The notes beneath the pieces were generated by a model. The model saw only the letters and a program-made list of their open reading frames with translations, was not told the DNA's origin and did not search any database. A DNA stretch of 64,000 bases, taken from the NCBI GenBank assembly GCA_020152595.1, contig JAIGNY010002217.1, positions 179,501-243,500 on the forward strand, read 5' to 3'. Position numbers and translations under genes: made by a program. Shown here in pieces: positions 33,368-45,077 of the stretch. Source of the DNA: Chiridota heheva (Eukaryota; Echinodermata; Holothuroidea; Apodida; Chiridotidae). Numbering within the stretch: the first letter of the stretch is position 1; each line of letters begins with the position of its first letter.

Positions 33368-33560
33368 TGTAAATTATACCCTAACTTTTATGTTATTATT
33401 ATGCAAATTCTTTGATCATGTGACGAGGGCAGCTCATACAAATATTGGATAATGGTTTTTTGCTTTTACTGTTAAATGTGTGTGATTGGTCCTCTTATCT
33501 AGGTATTTGCATAATAATTAACTTAGTATGGAAGGTAGGTGTAAAACTTGCAAATAACCC
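33368..33560. mobile_element. Diverged DIRS-like terminal repeat relic
   Basis: AAATTATACCCTAACTTTTA, then TTATGCAAATTC and ATCATGTGACGAGG, with an inverted arm TTTGCATAATAATTAA and AGTATGGAAGGTAGGTGTAA, and an end hairpin like CCCCACTGAGTAGGGG. This is the same layout as 5400-5545 and the ends of the element at 34463-39976, but more decayed. Confidence 0.55.
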
Positions 33561-34462
33561 CACTGAGTAGGGGAAACAGGTACACTGTTAAGGCAACATT
33601 AGCTAAATTGGCAAATTGACCATTTCACACCTTTTTCAATTTTAAGGTGTTAGTATGGCAGGGTGGAAAATATAGCAGACCATAGCACCAATGATCCCAG
33701 AAATTTGTTCAGGGTTCCAAAAAGGAAAAGGAGAGAAATTAAGGGGAAATAGAAATATTAAAAAGATGGAAAGGAAAGGGGAGAGAAGGTACGAAAGAAA
33801 GAAACAAGAAAAAAACAATGCAATTTTCTTCCTCACAATAAATATACTTATTGGAATTTGAGCATTCTGTTTTGTTGTTGTTCACATACTCACAGAAAGT
33901 TTTTTTAAGACATTTTGTGGTCCCAGAAAGTAAAATATTTTTTGTATATCTTATGTAAATAGGTTTTGTATTTTGTAAAAAACTACAAATGAAAAGTTGA
34001 CTAGTCTTCTCATTTATACATCACAATTTTGCGAACATTCAAAGGGGCTGGTGGCCGAAGGTGAGGGTGTTAGTTTTTGCTAATTTCATAGATATATTAT
34101 ATATCTATATATTATATTTTTGTATATTTTAATCAATAAAAGTCACATCACATGGACTGCTTTTTACATAAATTTTCACCCATCGCACGCAAGCGAACAA
34201 ATTCCAAAAAGTCAATGGGAAAACACGTACAAATTTTGGGTCAGGATTTAGTAATGTTTATGTTATTCCGTACCGCAAAGGTATTCGATTTAGTGTGAGA
34301 CTCAATTTAAATACGCCCTCACTTTTCGGCCGCCAGCTTTGTTTTTAATATTCCATCTTTGGATCAGTCCTGAATTCAAACAAGATGTTTTCAAAATTTA
34401 AAGATTATTTTACTCCAAAGTTCTCTTTTTTATGCAGTTTTATTTATGTATGATATCCATAG
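33561..34462 (+). other. Intron segment, nothing recognised
   Basis: AT-rich with a short ATATAT palindrome near 34085-34125. No gene or repeat family found. Confidence 0.45.
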
Positions 34463-36439
34463 ATCTTTATTTACTTCTAGTTATACCTTACCTTCCATGC
34501 TATTAATATGCAATCTGGTCACATGACCTGATTCTAACGCACCTCTAAGCAACTTTAAAAACGTAATTACCAACCCAGCCCTGACCTCCATATAACCTCT
34601 ACTAACCCTCACTTACTTTCAGCGCATTGTTATCACAACATCGCTGGAACTGGTCAAATTTTCTTTCAGAAATTTAACCTTTTTCTAACAATCTTCTCCC
34701 TTGCAGCTTCTACCAGGCAGGTTTTTACGCTGTTCGGCCTTTTCGGTTTGCCTTTTGCAAGTGTCTGAAAAAATGTAGCCATGGGACCGGGTTTTCTTCG
34801 GTCCGACTCACAGGACTTTCATGTTAAGCCTACATTTAGGATAGAGTGTTTTGTCTTCATCCGTACAAAGTGAGTTACTAGTTCGAGAGAGTCCCACTCT
34901 CGCGGCGGGTGTCTTTAGGCCCTAGAGCACCAAGTGTGCCTGTCTAGTGGCCCTCTTGCCCCTGGGTTGAAGTGTTTTTTACTCTCGGCCCCGCCCTTCC
35001 ACGAGGAGTGCCTAGCGTTATACTATGCATTGTATTAACATGTTAGGATATCTTTAGTGCAGGTTCTCGTATGCATTAGGCCAATTTTTTCTATTGATGT
35101 TGGCGCATGCGTATTGGGCCGACGTCATCACAGGGTGTAAGAGGAGTCGGCCTCATACAGCTCCAAGGAGCTACAGTTGTTACAAGAGAGCCTTTATTTT
35201 AACGTTACCAGTACATATCGTGTGTTCATTTTTCTGGCATATAATTAAGACAGTTTTTTTAATTTTCAACCTTGAATTTTAGGGCGTTGGAGAGATCTTG
35301 TGGGGGGGGGGTCTCCCTGACGTCCCCCTTTTAGGAGATCTAATCTTTTCTTTTTATCTTCACAGACACCAAGTTACTCAGTTGTTAAGTTACTCAGTGG
35401 TTGTGTTTTCCACGCTACCCCTACGCTTTTAAAGAATTTACGTTCGGTGCATTTCCTCGGGTTTAAAAAGAAATTCAGATTGTAATTTTTCTATAATTTT
35501 TTTTTGATGTACGAAATTGCTGTGGCTTGCTTCTCTATGTTTGACCTCTCCCGCAGACCCGTCTCACCAGCGTAAGGTTCATAGGTACATTCCCCGTAGG
35601 GGAGTCTTGGTTTAAGTGTATATGTTCATATAAATATATTTACTTTTCAGATAAAAGCATAAATCAATTAAGTCTCAGTGTTTCTACTTACGCCATGAGC
35701 CTTGGAGGCCTGTGTTTGTAGTTTACTTTGCTAACTTTTTCTGATTCACTCCCTGGAGGCCTCTGACTCGATAGATTACTGAAGTCGGCAGGGCCACAGG
35801 TGCGGTCTATCACACGTAAGTTACCTGAGTCTATATTGATCAGCTAAGTGGCGTCCTAGACGTCACCTAAAATAAACCATTGTTACTGAGTTGTCGGTGG
35901 TGTGTATTTTTAGTGGGTATACCCTTTGTACACCACTGTGGTCCACGGTTCCGTGATAAGGGACCGGTAGGGCTACGTAAAGGCAGCGCACAGTGATTTC
36001 ACCAGTCTTTTCAGGTCTGTATGGTTCCGGTGATTGGATCCATAAGGTTCTACAGCCCGTGTTCACGGGTCTATGACGGCTTTGTACGGGTCCATTGGAC
36101 AGCTTCACGGCCCGTGTTTACGTCTGCGTACGGTTCATTGGACGGCTCCACGACCTGTGTTTACGGGTTTATTGGACGACCGGACGGCTCCGTGACTTAC
36201 GTATTTACGGCTCCATACGGCTCCAGTGAACGGGTCCGTTCGACTCAGAGTTTTGTAACGGGATAACGTACACAGTACGATAAACTCAAAAATAGACCCG
36301 CTAGCTACGTGGTCAGGTGATAAGTGACAATCTTTGCAAGAAGTATAGCATCACGAGAGCTATTTTCATTTTGGTCCTGTAGCCATTAGCTACGCTGTTC
36401 GCGGCCGTGTGAACTGCATCACGTAATCCTCCCAGGAAC

Positions 36440-37725
36440 CTTGTAATGTCCACGTTTTTCCTGGATCCCAAGAAGGGGAACAAGTGGCACCCGATAATCA
36501 ATTTGAGCCCACTCAAGATGGAGACTCTTCACTCCTGTAGGTCACCTCCGTTGACCTCGCGGACGCATATCTCCATGTGCCGATGCTCGAGAACACAGGT
36601 GTTTTCTGTCGTTCCAATTCGAGGGAGTTACATACGCATTCAGGGCATTACCCTTCGGGCTATCGACTGCCCCCTTGGTTTTCACCGGATAACGCAAGTT
36701 CTAGCGGCCTTCCTTGCGAAAGCAAGGCATCAGAATCTTTATGTACCTAGACGACTGGCTGATTGTCGTAGTAGACGCAGCCACTGTTGCGGAACACACA
36801 AACGTAGTCATAAGAGTGGCACAGGACTTAGGGTGGGTGATCAACATCACCAAGTCCAATCTGGTTACTTTTCAGACTCAGACTTTTCTGGGAGCAGTCC
36901 TGATTTTACCCAAGGTCGTATACGACTGATGGAAGAGCGGATTCTAGCCATGAGGATGGGAGCCGACGTCCTCCTATACACCCCGTGTTGACCGGCGAGA
37001 GCTTAGCTGGTATTCTTAGGATACCTAGCCAGCCTAGTAGATGTAGTCCCCATGTGCAGGTTTTACATGCGGGATCTACAATTTCATCTACTAGATCATT
37101 TCATAACATCCAGGCGGGACCTCAGTATCCTTATCCCCTGTACACAGGCGGTGGTCCCCTACATTTAATGGTGGTGCGTCTACTCTTACCTGTTACAGGG
37201 AGCGATTTTTCCACCCGTCAGACCTTCAATGTCAGTAGTGACCGATGCGTCTTTGACGGGGTGGGGAGCACATTTAGCGTGGTTCCAAGTCGCGGGATTT
37301 TTGACGGACACTTGGTACGGTCAGCACATCAATCTGTTGGAACTAGAGGCAGTACGCCGGGCTCTTGTTAATTTTTTACCACGGGTGCGGAACAGGAGTG
37401 TTCTCATATGCACTGACAACACCACGGTAGTGGCGTTTATCAACAGATAGGGAGGCACGAGATTCAGGAGTCTTTGGATCAGGCAAGGAGAACAGGATCT
37501 CGGATCTGTTATCCCGCCTCCAAGGAGTTCCCACAGAATAGGCTCTCTTCTGTGGGTGGCGGAGGCCATCTGATTGACCTTTGGTCTCCCGGACGTAGAT
37601 CTGTTCGCGTCCTTGGACAACCTCAAGCTACCAATTTTTTGCACTCTGATACCCTACCAGAGAAAGTTGACACGTTCGTGGGCTACGCCTTCCCACCATT
37701 CCGCTGGTACCGAGAGCACTGGGCA
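36440..37725 (+). pseudogene. DIRS-like reverse transcriptase and RNase H, frameshifted
   Basis: It opens STFFLDPKKGNKWHPIINLS, then in the next frame VTSVDLADAYLHVPML, then in a third frame RITQVLAAFL, QGIRIFMYLDDWLIVV (catalytic YLDD intact) and TFLGAVLILPK. RNase H follows with VVTDASLTGWGAHLAWF, NLLELEAVRRALVNF and LICTDNTTVVAFINR, then a stop. The region DVDLFASLDNLKLP with AFPPFRWYREHWAK is the conserved segment after RNase H in DIRS-type elements. At least three frameshifts and one stop separate these blocks. Confidence 0.85.
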
Positions 37726-37727
37726 AA

Positions 37728-38960
37728 GTGATGTACGATCAGTGTCACATGTTTCTTCTGGTAGCTCCCAATTGGCCCGGCCAACTGTGGTCCCATCAGC
37801 TGCTCAATCTTGTCACAGGTTTCCCGTACAAGCTTCCGGTCACGGACGAGTTAGTCTCCATCCAGGGCTCAGGCAAACTGCACCACAATCCAAAAGCACT
37901 CCATTTGACTGTGTGGCCTTATCTGTGCAAATCCATTGTGTCGCAGGGTCTTTCGGAAGCAGCTGCCCAAGTGGCAGCCCAAAGCCGGAGGTTGTCCACT
38001 TTGGGGATGTATGCTTCCAGATTCAGAATGTTCCGAGACTGGTGCCAGGATAGATCGGTTTCTCTGAATTTCTACGTCACCCGCCTCTTGGTGACGTAGC
38101 GGATTTTTTGTTGGTCCAGTTTACCTGAATAAATCCATCAATACAGTCAAGGGGTTTAGGACAGCCATAGCAGCTATCCACCGGGGCTTTCTAGGTGGCT
38201 TGACCGTCTCCGACGCGCAGTCTCTGGAAAGATTAATTAAAGCAATCTTCTTACAAAGACCTTCAGTTTGGAACCTCGCTCCCCCTTTGGGATATGCAGG
38301 TGGTTCTCGAGACATTAGCACGGGCTCCATTTGAGCCTTTGTCAGAATGTCCACTCAAGGAACTGACAATCAAAACGCTTATTTTTACTCTCCTAGCGGC
38401 CTCTGCTAGACGCAGGTGTGCCGTTCACGCGCTTCCGCTCAAAGAGGGCCATATTCACTTTGAATCGGAGGGGGCGTTCGACTAGTGCCCGCCCATCCTT
38501 CTTAGCGAAGAACCAAACAGAGTTTTACCGGAAGCTATTTTCCTTCCGTCACTCACTACGTTTTCTGACATGGCAGAGGACAAGGCCTGGTGCCCCGTTT
38601 GTTGTCTCAAACACTATATTAAACATACGCAATCTTTTCGGAACGACGTCACCTCCTTATTTGTGTCTTTACAAAATCCACATCGCGCCGTCTTGCATGA
38701 TACAATTTCGCTTTGAATTTTTTAGGCAATCTTATACAATAAATCCGCAAATCCGATACAAGGCATAGCTACATCAATTGTGCTTTTTGGTGGGGTCCCC
38801 TTAATAAGATTCTTCGTGCTGCGGTATGGAAAACACCAGCCACGTTCGTCTCTCATATTTAAAGGATATACCAGACTATCAAGGTGGAGTTGCAAGGGCC
38901 GTTCTTTCAAGAAGAGGACCACCCTTTCTTGAGATGAATATTCTCACTTTCCATTGTTCA
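37728..38960 (+). pseudogene. DIRS-like tyrosine recombinase, frameshifted
   Basis: The first part is open from 37728 to 38099: CHMFLLVAPNWPGQLWSHQL, then AAQSRRLSTLGMYASRFRMF with RDWCQDRSVS, the helical DNA-binding half of a tyrosine recombinase. Later pieces in other frames are FRTAIAAIHRGFLGG, LLAASARRRCAVHALPLKEG (the first active-site Arg region), CPVCCLKHYIKHT, and after 38750 GIATS-FGGVPL and AAVWKTPATFVSH (the His/Trp and Tyr end region). Stops near 38100, 38480 and 38770 inactivate it. Its job was to join the circular DNA copy to the genome. Confidence 0.75.
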
Positions 38961-38989
38961 CGTTCTCTCTTTCAGTTGGAGTTATTAGG

Positions 38990-39420
38990 TTAAATTTCTT
39001 AACATCTTAGTTGTTTACTAACGGATTTCAGCCGCTGTTCTGGCACATTTAATTCGTTTCTTTTTACTAACGAGAATTTTTGGTCATTGTTCAGGCTCTT
39101 TTTATTTTGTTTATTCCTACTAACAAAACTTTGCCATTGTTTTGGCGATTGTTCTAACTTTGTTTTGCTAACGAAATTTTGCCGATCTTCGCACCTTTTA
39201 CTTTGTGTATGTCTTGCTAACACGGTTCTGCCGCTGTTCTGGCAGTTTCTGCTTAGTTTAACTTTACAGATGGTTTGATCCCTTTATGCTTTCCTAAACC
39301 GCTCCGGTTCTCTGACGAACCTGGTGAGTTTTCGTCCTGGCGTTTTGAGCGTTGTTTACAGTTTGATTCTGTTCACTAACGGATTAGGTTCGCATGTTTT
39401 CGCAGATGATTAACCTGTGG
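38990..39420. repeat. ~55-bp degenerate tandem repeat near the DIRS-like 3' end
   Basis: About six units with ACTAACG-A-TTT, GCCGCTGTTCTGGCA and TTTATTTTGTTT, diverged. It lies between the recombinase and the terminal repeats. Confidence 0.7.
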
Positions 39421-39699
39421 TCTGTGGACGTTTTGCCTCTGTTATTCTCAGCAGAGTGCTCTCTGTTCTCTTGTCATAACTAGTGATGGGTTACTATTTT
39501 GTATAGTTCCTATTCAGAGGTCTTTTGTCCTTAAGAGTAGACAGAATTTCGTCCTTTAAGCAGGATAAGACCAGTGCGAGTTTTAGAACCAGCCTTTAGA
39601 AAATTGTGCTGTGACCTGAACTCCCTTCCTTCCTATCCTCGGTTGCAATCTGATTGCATATTAATAGCATGGAAGGTAAGGTATAACTTGAAGTAAATT

Positions 39700-39976
39700 T
39701 ACCCCGCTAAGCGTAGCGGGGATATTTACGAGAGTTATACTTACGTTCCATGCATCGCGCCCGCCTCTCCTCTCGGTAAGGCCTCGGTGGTATGTTGAGT
39801 GAGGTGGTAGTACAGAGGTATTATGGAGGTCAGGGCTTGGCTGGTTACTGCGTTTTTTAGGGTCAATTAGAAGTGCGTTAGAATCAGGTCATGTGACCAG
39901 ATTGCATATTAATAGCATGGAAGGTAAGTACAACTCTTGTAAATATCCCCGCTACGCTTAGCGGGGTAGATTTAGT
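39700..39976. repeat. Palindromic terminal/internal complementary region of the DIRS-like element
   Basis: It starts in hairpin GCTAAGCGTAGCGGGG, then ATATTTACGAGAGTTATACT, and closes with its inverse TACAACTCTTGTAAATAT and the hairpin CCCCGCTACGCTTAGCGGGG. Bases 39780-39930 are the inverse of the left end at 34480-34630. Confidence 0.75.
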
Positions 39977-40309
39977 GCAGCAGGGGGTCAAAATCTAATT
40001 TTTTTGCCACTGTTCCATGGAACAGTACTTTCCCAACTAATACTGTTCTCAAATAATACAGATTTCACTGTTCCAACTTTTTTGCCAATAGCAGGACTAA
40101 TTCTTTCTTCAGAATTGTTTAAAATTTACAACTACTTTGTGGGTTAATATGTGCAATTTATAGTTATTAGTATTTTTATGCTGTAGCATCCAGTTAAGTA
40201 CAGTCATACACCTGCAAACAGCCTTGCACATGTATATTCATAATTAATTGTGCTGACAATTGCACACAAGGTGGGAAAAGCTTTTAACTTTAATGGAAGT
40301 AATTATTTT

Positions 40310-41335
40310 TAATTCGACTATTCAAAGAATAATAGAGCTATTCTACTACACTTAGCGTCTGTGTCGGCGTCTGGTTAAAGGTTTGGTTAAAGTTTTTATA
40401 ACTTATCTTATGAATGGTGTACTTTCATGTAACTTGGCATAGGGATAGATGACATGGGTACTGTTCAAGTGAGCATGATTAGGGGTTGTGTGTGCATACT
40501 AATTTGCTTATTTACAAAAATTTGATAATTGTATCTGTGATATATCACTTAAATTATAGTGGTGTTGGGATTTTGTTTGCACAAATGAATATATATGTGA
40601 AGAGCATTGTCTACACTTAATGGTGAGATGTATTGTGCATATTAATTAGGTTATTTGCATAACAATAGACTTTCGTGGAAAATATTTAAGCTGAGATAAT
40701 AAACTGTTACTTGGTACAGCAGTAGATGGCATTGGTACTGTTCAAATGAGCATGATAGGGTTGTGTGTGCATACTTATTTGCTTATTTGCATAACAATGA
40801 AAATATTTGTATCTATGATATCTCTTAAATTATAGTGGGTGTGGGGATTTTGTTTACACAAATGATCATATGTGAAGAGCATTGTCTACACTTAATGGTG
40901 AGATGTATTGTGCATATTAAGTTGGTTATTTACTTCAAATTATACCCTTCCTTCTATGCTATAATTATATGCAATCTGAAAATATAAGAAAATATTTGTC
41001 TGGTTCAAATTTTTGCTTAAAAGTTTTTGACTAAAGTTTCCATAACTTTAGTTATGAATGGTGTACATTTATGTAACTTGGCATAGTGGTAGAGGACATG
41101 GGTACTGTTCAATTGAGCATGATTGGGGGCTGTGTGTGCATATTAATTTGCTTATTTGCATAACAATGAAAATATTTGTATCTATGATATCTCTTAAATT
41201 AAGTGGGTGTGGTGATTTTGCTTAAACGATCATAATGTATATGTGAAGAGCATTGTTCACGCTTAATGGTGAAGTATAGTGTGCATATTAATTACGTTAT
41301 TTGCATAACAATAGACTTTTGTGTAAAATGTTTGA
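40310..41335. repeat. Tandem repeat, ~280-370-bp units, three copies
   Basis: GGGTACTGTTCAA recurs near 40456, 40738 and 41100, and GTGAAGAGCATTGT near 40598, 40873 and 41241. The block opens with TTCGACTATTCAAAGAATAA, also present in variant form at 53465. A 58-bp DIRS-like end fragment (40925-40982) lies between the second and third copy. Confidence 0.8.
40925..40982. mobile_element. Fragment of a DIRS-like terminal repeat
   Basis: TTACTTCAAATTATACCCTT, CCTTCTATGCTATAATTATA and GCAATCTGA match the left end of the DIRS-like element, and replace the bases that follow GGTTATTTGC in the other units of the satellite. Confidence 0.6.
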
Positions 41336-41559
41336 CATGCAATTAAAGTTATATGGCAGGCGAGACTTAATAACTTCACATTCTTAGTTTTGTTATGATA
41401 TTGACATCCCTGACATGGATAGCAATCAAAATGTTTGTCTTGCCATGAATAAAGAAGCAAATAAAAGTTTCCTCACTACTAAAGAATTTTAGATTAGGGG
41501 TTTGGGAAGTATAAACAATAAGTGGAATGTGAGGTAGAAGATGACATGATGATAAAGTA

Positions 41560-41965
41560 GCTGAAGGAATTAGGATGAGGGTGGGATTTCATGTGGGACA
41601 GGGTGGAATTGTATGTATGGCAGGGTGGGGTGAGATGTTGGTCAGGATTCATTGGCATGTTGGACAAGGTGGGTTGGCATGTAGAACAGGGTGGGTTGGC
41701 ATATGAAACGGTTGGTTGGCATGTGGAAGAGGGTGGGGCGGCTTGGCATGTGAAACAGGGTGGGTCGACATGTGGGACAGGGTGGAATGGCATGTGGTGG
41801 GGTGTCATCTGGATTTCAGTTGTGATTGCATGTGGGTAATGCATGTGGTGGAATGACATACAGTATTTGGTTTTCAGGTGTGATTGCATGGGGTATAGGC
41901 GTGTGATGACATTTGGGACAAGTTGGGATGGAAGGTGGGACAGTCTGGAATATGCATTATTAGCG
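41560..41965. repeat. ~20-bp minisatellite related to the 18-19.5 kb array
   Basis: Degenerate units around GGCATGTGGGACAGGGTGG, about fifteen copies. It shares GCATGTGGGACA with the earlier array. Confidence 0.8.
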
Positions 41966-42933
41966 GTGCGGGGATTTGTATTGTTTGCAATGTCTAGTTG
42001 GTCATATGTTAAGCAATATTGTTTCGCATAATTTTGCTTTAATGTTATTGTACATTTTTCATGCTGCTTGACTCTGCTTGACACACATATTTTCTTAAAT
42101 TGGAAGTTGTATTACATACAATGCAGGATGTAGTTCTTGGAATGTGTAGGGGCTGGGGGAGGGTACAGGTTGGAAAGTGGGCTTAATGACATTCTTTCAT
42201 TGACATTGGCAAGTCAGGGCCTCTCTGTTGTTCAGTTAAAAGAAATAAAAGAGGTGATATAGTTATAAAGACTGCTAGCTTTTACATGTTTTCTGAGTTA
42301 CTGGGTGAGTTAACCTTGAGCTTTGTTGGTATTAGATATCTGGGAAAACTTTAAAGATGTTTTGCAGCTTGTAGTAAAATGTTGTGAAAATTAACAAAGC
42401 AAATAAAAATGTATGTGCATCTTTAAAGCTAAAGTAATTTAAAATTATCTGCCCCTCCTACCCTATTACTGTATATACTTCCCTCAATAATCCCATTCTC
42501 TATACTAGCTTCCAATAGTTGAGCATACTGTCCTTCCAACAAATCTTTGTGAGATAATCTTGTTTGGCAATATGTATGAACAGAAATCAAGTTATTGATC
42601 ATTGATGCCACATGCTTGTGGAAAGAACACTGTTCCACTGGAATAGTAATGTTTGGAAATTTTCTGTTGCTGCATAAAAGGAATGCTTTGGGTAGTGGGA
42701 CATTAGACCCCTGGTAATGCCATTATCTGACTGATGATGGTCATGAATATTTGTATATAGCAGGGGCATGGGAATTTTGCTTCCAATCATGCTGCTTTTT
42801 TGCATTAAAAGAGTACGGAGATTTTGATTTTTTTTTATGACCCAATCAAAACCAAACATGCTCCAAAACATGAACCAAACATGCTCTTTCCATAGTGAAT
42901 TTTTGAGTAAGTATTTTGTTCTCTTTTCCTTAG
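41966..42933 (+). other. End of intron, nothing recognised
   Basis: No repeat or gene seen. The acceptor is CTTTTCCTTAG at 42933. Confidence 0.5.
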
Positions 42934-43315
42934 GTTTTCAAAGTGTGTGCCAACCACTTCATCACATCCAACACCAACCTGCAGCCCAATCACGGCTCTG
43001 ACCGGTCATGGGTGTGGCACGCCATGGATTCCGCAGATGATGAGGTGAAGAGCGAGCAACTGGCCATTCGTTTTAAGACAGAGGAGGCAGCCAAACAGTT
43101 TAAGGCTGCTGTAGATTCTGCCAAGGACAAACTGGAAGATGGTGCTCCGACTGAAGATGGTGCTCCGACTGAAGATGGTGCTCCGACTGAAGATGGTGCT
43201 CCGACTGAAGATGGTGCTCCGACTGAAGATGGTACGGCCGTGGTACCAGAGAAGACGGTTCCCAAACACGGAGGACTAGGAGAGCAAGGGAAGGAAGGGG
43301 ATGATGGACCCTCTG
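42934..43315 (+). CDS. RANBP2: Nup358/RanBP2 exon: C-terminal half of RanBD2 and EDGAPT repeat
   Basis: Phase 0 in, phase 1 out (CCTCTG|GTAAAA). It reads VFKVCANHFITSNTNLQPNH, then DRSWVWHAMDSADDEVKSEQ, LAIRFKTEEAAKQFKAAV and DSAKDKLE, the second half of a Ran-binding domain completing the exon at 32071. Five identical 18-bp units encoding EDGAPT follow, then EDGTAVVPEKTVPKHGG and a Gly/Glu-rich linker. If the intron were not removed the frame would close a few codons later. The two RanBDs before and after are the RanGTP-binding sites of the pore filament. Confidence 0.94.
43135..43224 (+). repeat. Coding minisatellite, five identical 18-bp units (EDGAPT)
   Basis: Five copies of GAAGATGGTGCTCCGACT without a single difference, in frame, just after the last helix of RanBD2. 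Identity at third positions shows recent expansion. Confidence 0.98.
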
Positions 43316-43379
43316 GTAAAATTTTTGTTGGCTGTTTAAGCCAAAATTGACTAAACTAAGGACATTTTCATCACTTTTT

Positions 43380-43690
43380 TAAGGCTGAGAAATTGTTAAT
43401 ATCTTACCATGGTTTCTAATTCCAAACTTGACTGTTTCATTAGCACATCCTACCATGTCATGTCATTGTCATACCAAATCTTTAGCATGTTTTTTTATTG
43501 TTAAACCATTTAATTGTTATACCATGACATGGTCATACTATTACAATCTCAATAAGCCTTGTAAATTTTGATTTTGACCTTGTTACTTTCATACCATGTC
43601 ATTTTCTTACCATGCCATTACCATACCATGCCATTACCATACCATATCATCTTAAACTCTTGACATTGTCATAGTACAGTATGTCATTGT
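43380..43690. repeat. ATACCATGTCATTGTC-type low-complexity repeat
   Basis: Irregular copies of CATACCATG-CATT, 12-16 bp, interspersed with other sequence. Confidence 0.65.
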
Positions 43691-44147
43691 CATTTCTGAC
43701 AGATTCTAATTTCACACAACTATCTGTCATACTCTCTATGAGAATGTTAAGCATTCAAAACAAAATTCAAAACAAAATTGCTAGAAAATACAGAAAATCT
43801 GATCATCAATAGAATAGGCAGAAAACAGTTTGTCATCTGCACTCTGACCAAATGTTATTTTGTGATACGTAACGAACCACATAATTTTGTTCTTTCTTCT
43901 TTTCTGGCTGTAATGGGACTGTTGCTTTCCTTATTACTCCATTCAAGGTTACTCATAGCTGAGGATCTCAAATACCAAACAAAAAATACATCACGCACAT
44001 GAAAAGTAATTTTAGACTCAAAATTGATATCAGAGCTTAAACCTTTGTACTCTAAAAATAGACCTACTTTAGTACATTGAAAAGACATGAAATACATTTT
44101 CAGTTTAAAACAACACCAATACTTTGCAAATGAAATATTATTCACCC

Positions 44148-45077
44148 TCAGTAGCAGGCTTCCCGACTACTCGTTCATCTTCTCGGCCGAGGCCAAGGCC
44201 ATCCTCTTTGCCCTCAACCTTATTGAGTACTCTTTGCTCAGCCACCTTGCCATCTTCTCCGACTCCAAGGCTGTCCTTTACTAAATCTTAAATGGTATAA
44301 CTTTACTCAATCTTACCACCTCCTCCAGTAAACTCCTTTCACCAAGTCTTTGCAGGAAAAGTATTTTCTTCTGGATACCCAGCTATGTTGGCATCCCTGG
44401 CAATGACAGGACTGATGCAGCCGCTAAGCTTGCCCTCAGAACCTCCCCCTACCCCAATCCCCAAAACCCTTTTCTGACATCAAACCGCTTATCACTTCCC
44501 ATGTTCGTGACTGCTGGCAAACCTCATGGGACTCCCAAATTGATAACAAACTCCACGTCATCCAGCCCACCATTCTGATCAAACCCACCATCCACAACCT
44601 CTCTCATGTCGACAACGTTCATATCACCCATCTTAGAATAGGTCATACCCACCTCACTCACTTTCACCTCCTTATTGGCTCCCCCAACCCCTCTGCAACA
44701 ATTGCCATTGCACTCTCACAGTCCATCACGTTCTCCTTGTTTGCCCCCTGTACAACCTTCCCATAGCTTCCCTCGCTCCCCACAACTCAATAACTGAGTT
44801 TTTCCAGAAAAACACTCCGGATAAGATTATCTCCTTCCTTCATCATGCTTCCCTCTACAACCATATTTAGTCCTCTCCCACCCCCCTCTCTCTACTTTTT
44901 TTTCTTCACCTATGCACCTCTGTCGATCCTAGCTTTCTGACTTTTAGTTCTCGTGTTTCTCTCATTCTCCCCCTGTTTTCTTTCCTTTTTACCTCTAGAA
45001 TGATCCAAACTTTTAGGCACAATTTGACCCACGTTGTCATGGTGCCGTTAAGCCCTCATCAAACAAACAAACAAAAT
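44148..45077 (+). mobile_element. Jockey-like LINE, 5'-truncated copy with complete 3' end
   Basis: It starts in RNase H with SSRLPDYSFIFSAEAKAILF and LAIFSDSKAVLY, then PSYVGIPGNDRTDAAAKLA-like and HVIQPTI-like segments in other frames. It ends TTGACCCACGTTGTCATGGT, GTTAAGCCCTCATCAAACAA and the CAAA tail. It is the longest 3' copy in the window and useful as the family reference. Confidence 0.88.

Larger units (their letters stand above)
34463..39976 (+). mobile_element. DIRS-like tyrosine-recombinase retroelement with inverted terminal repeats
   Basis: The left end (34463-34630) has TTATACCTTACCTTCCATGC, ATTAATATGCAATCTGGTCA and CATGACCTGATTCTAACGC. The right side carries the inverse twice: 39640-39700 and 39780-39976 (GCGTTAGAATCAGGTCATGT, TTAATAGCATGGAAGGTAAG), with CCCCGCTAAGCGTAGCGGGG-type hairpins. 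Inside are, in order, reverse transcriptase, RNase H and a tyrosine recombinase, all on + strand. Inverted ends, an internal complementary region and a recombinase in place of an integrase define DIRS elements, which integrate as circles without target duplications. No clear gag frame is visible at 34700-36430. Coding regions are broken, so this copy is dead. Confidence 0.85.
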
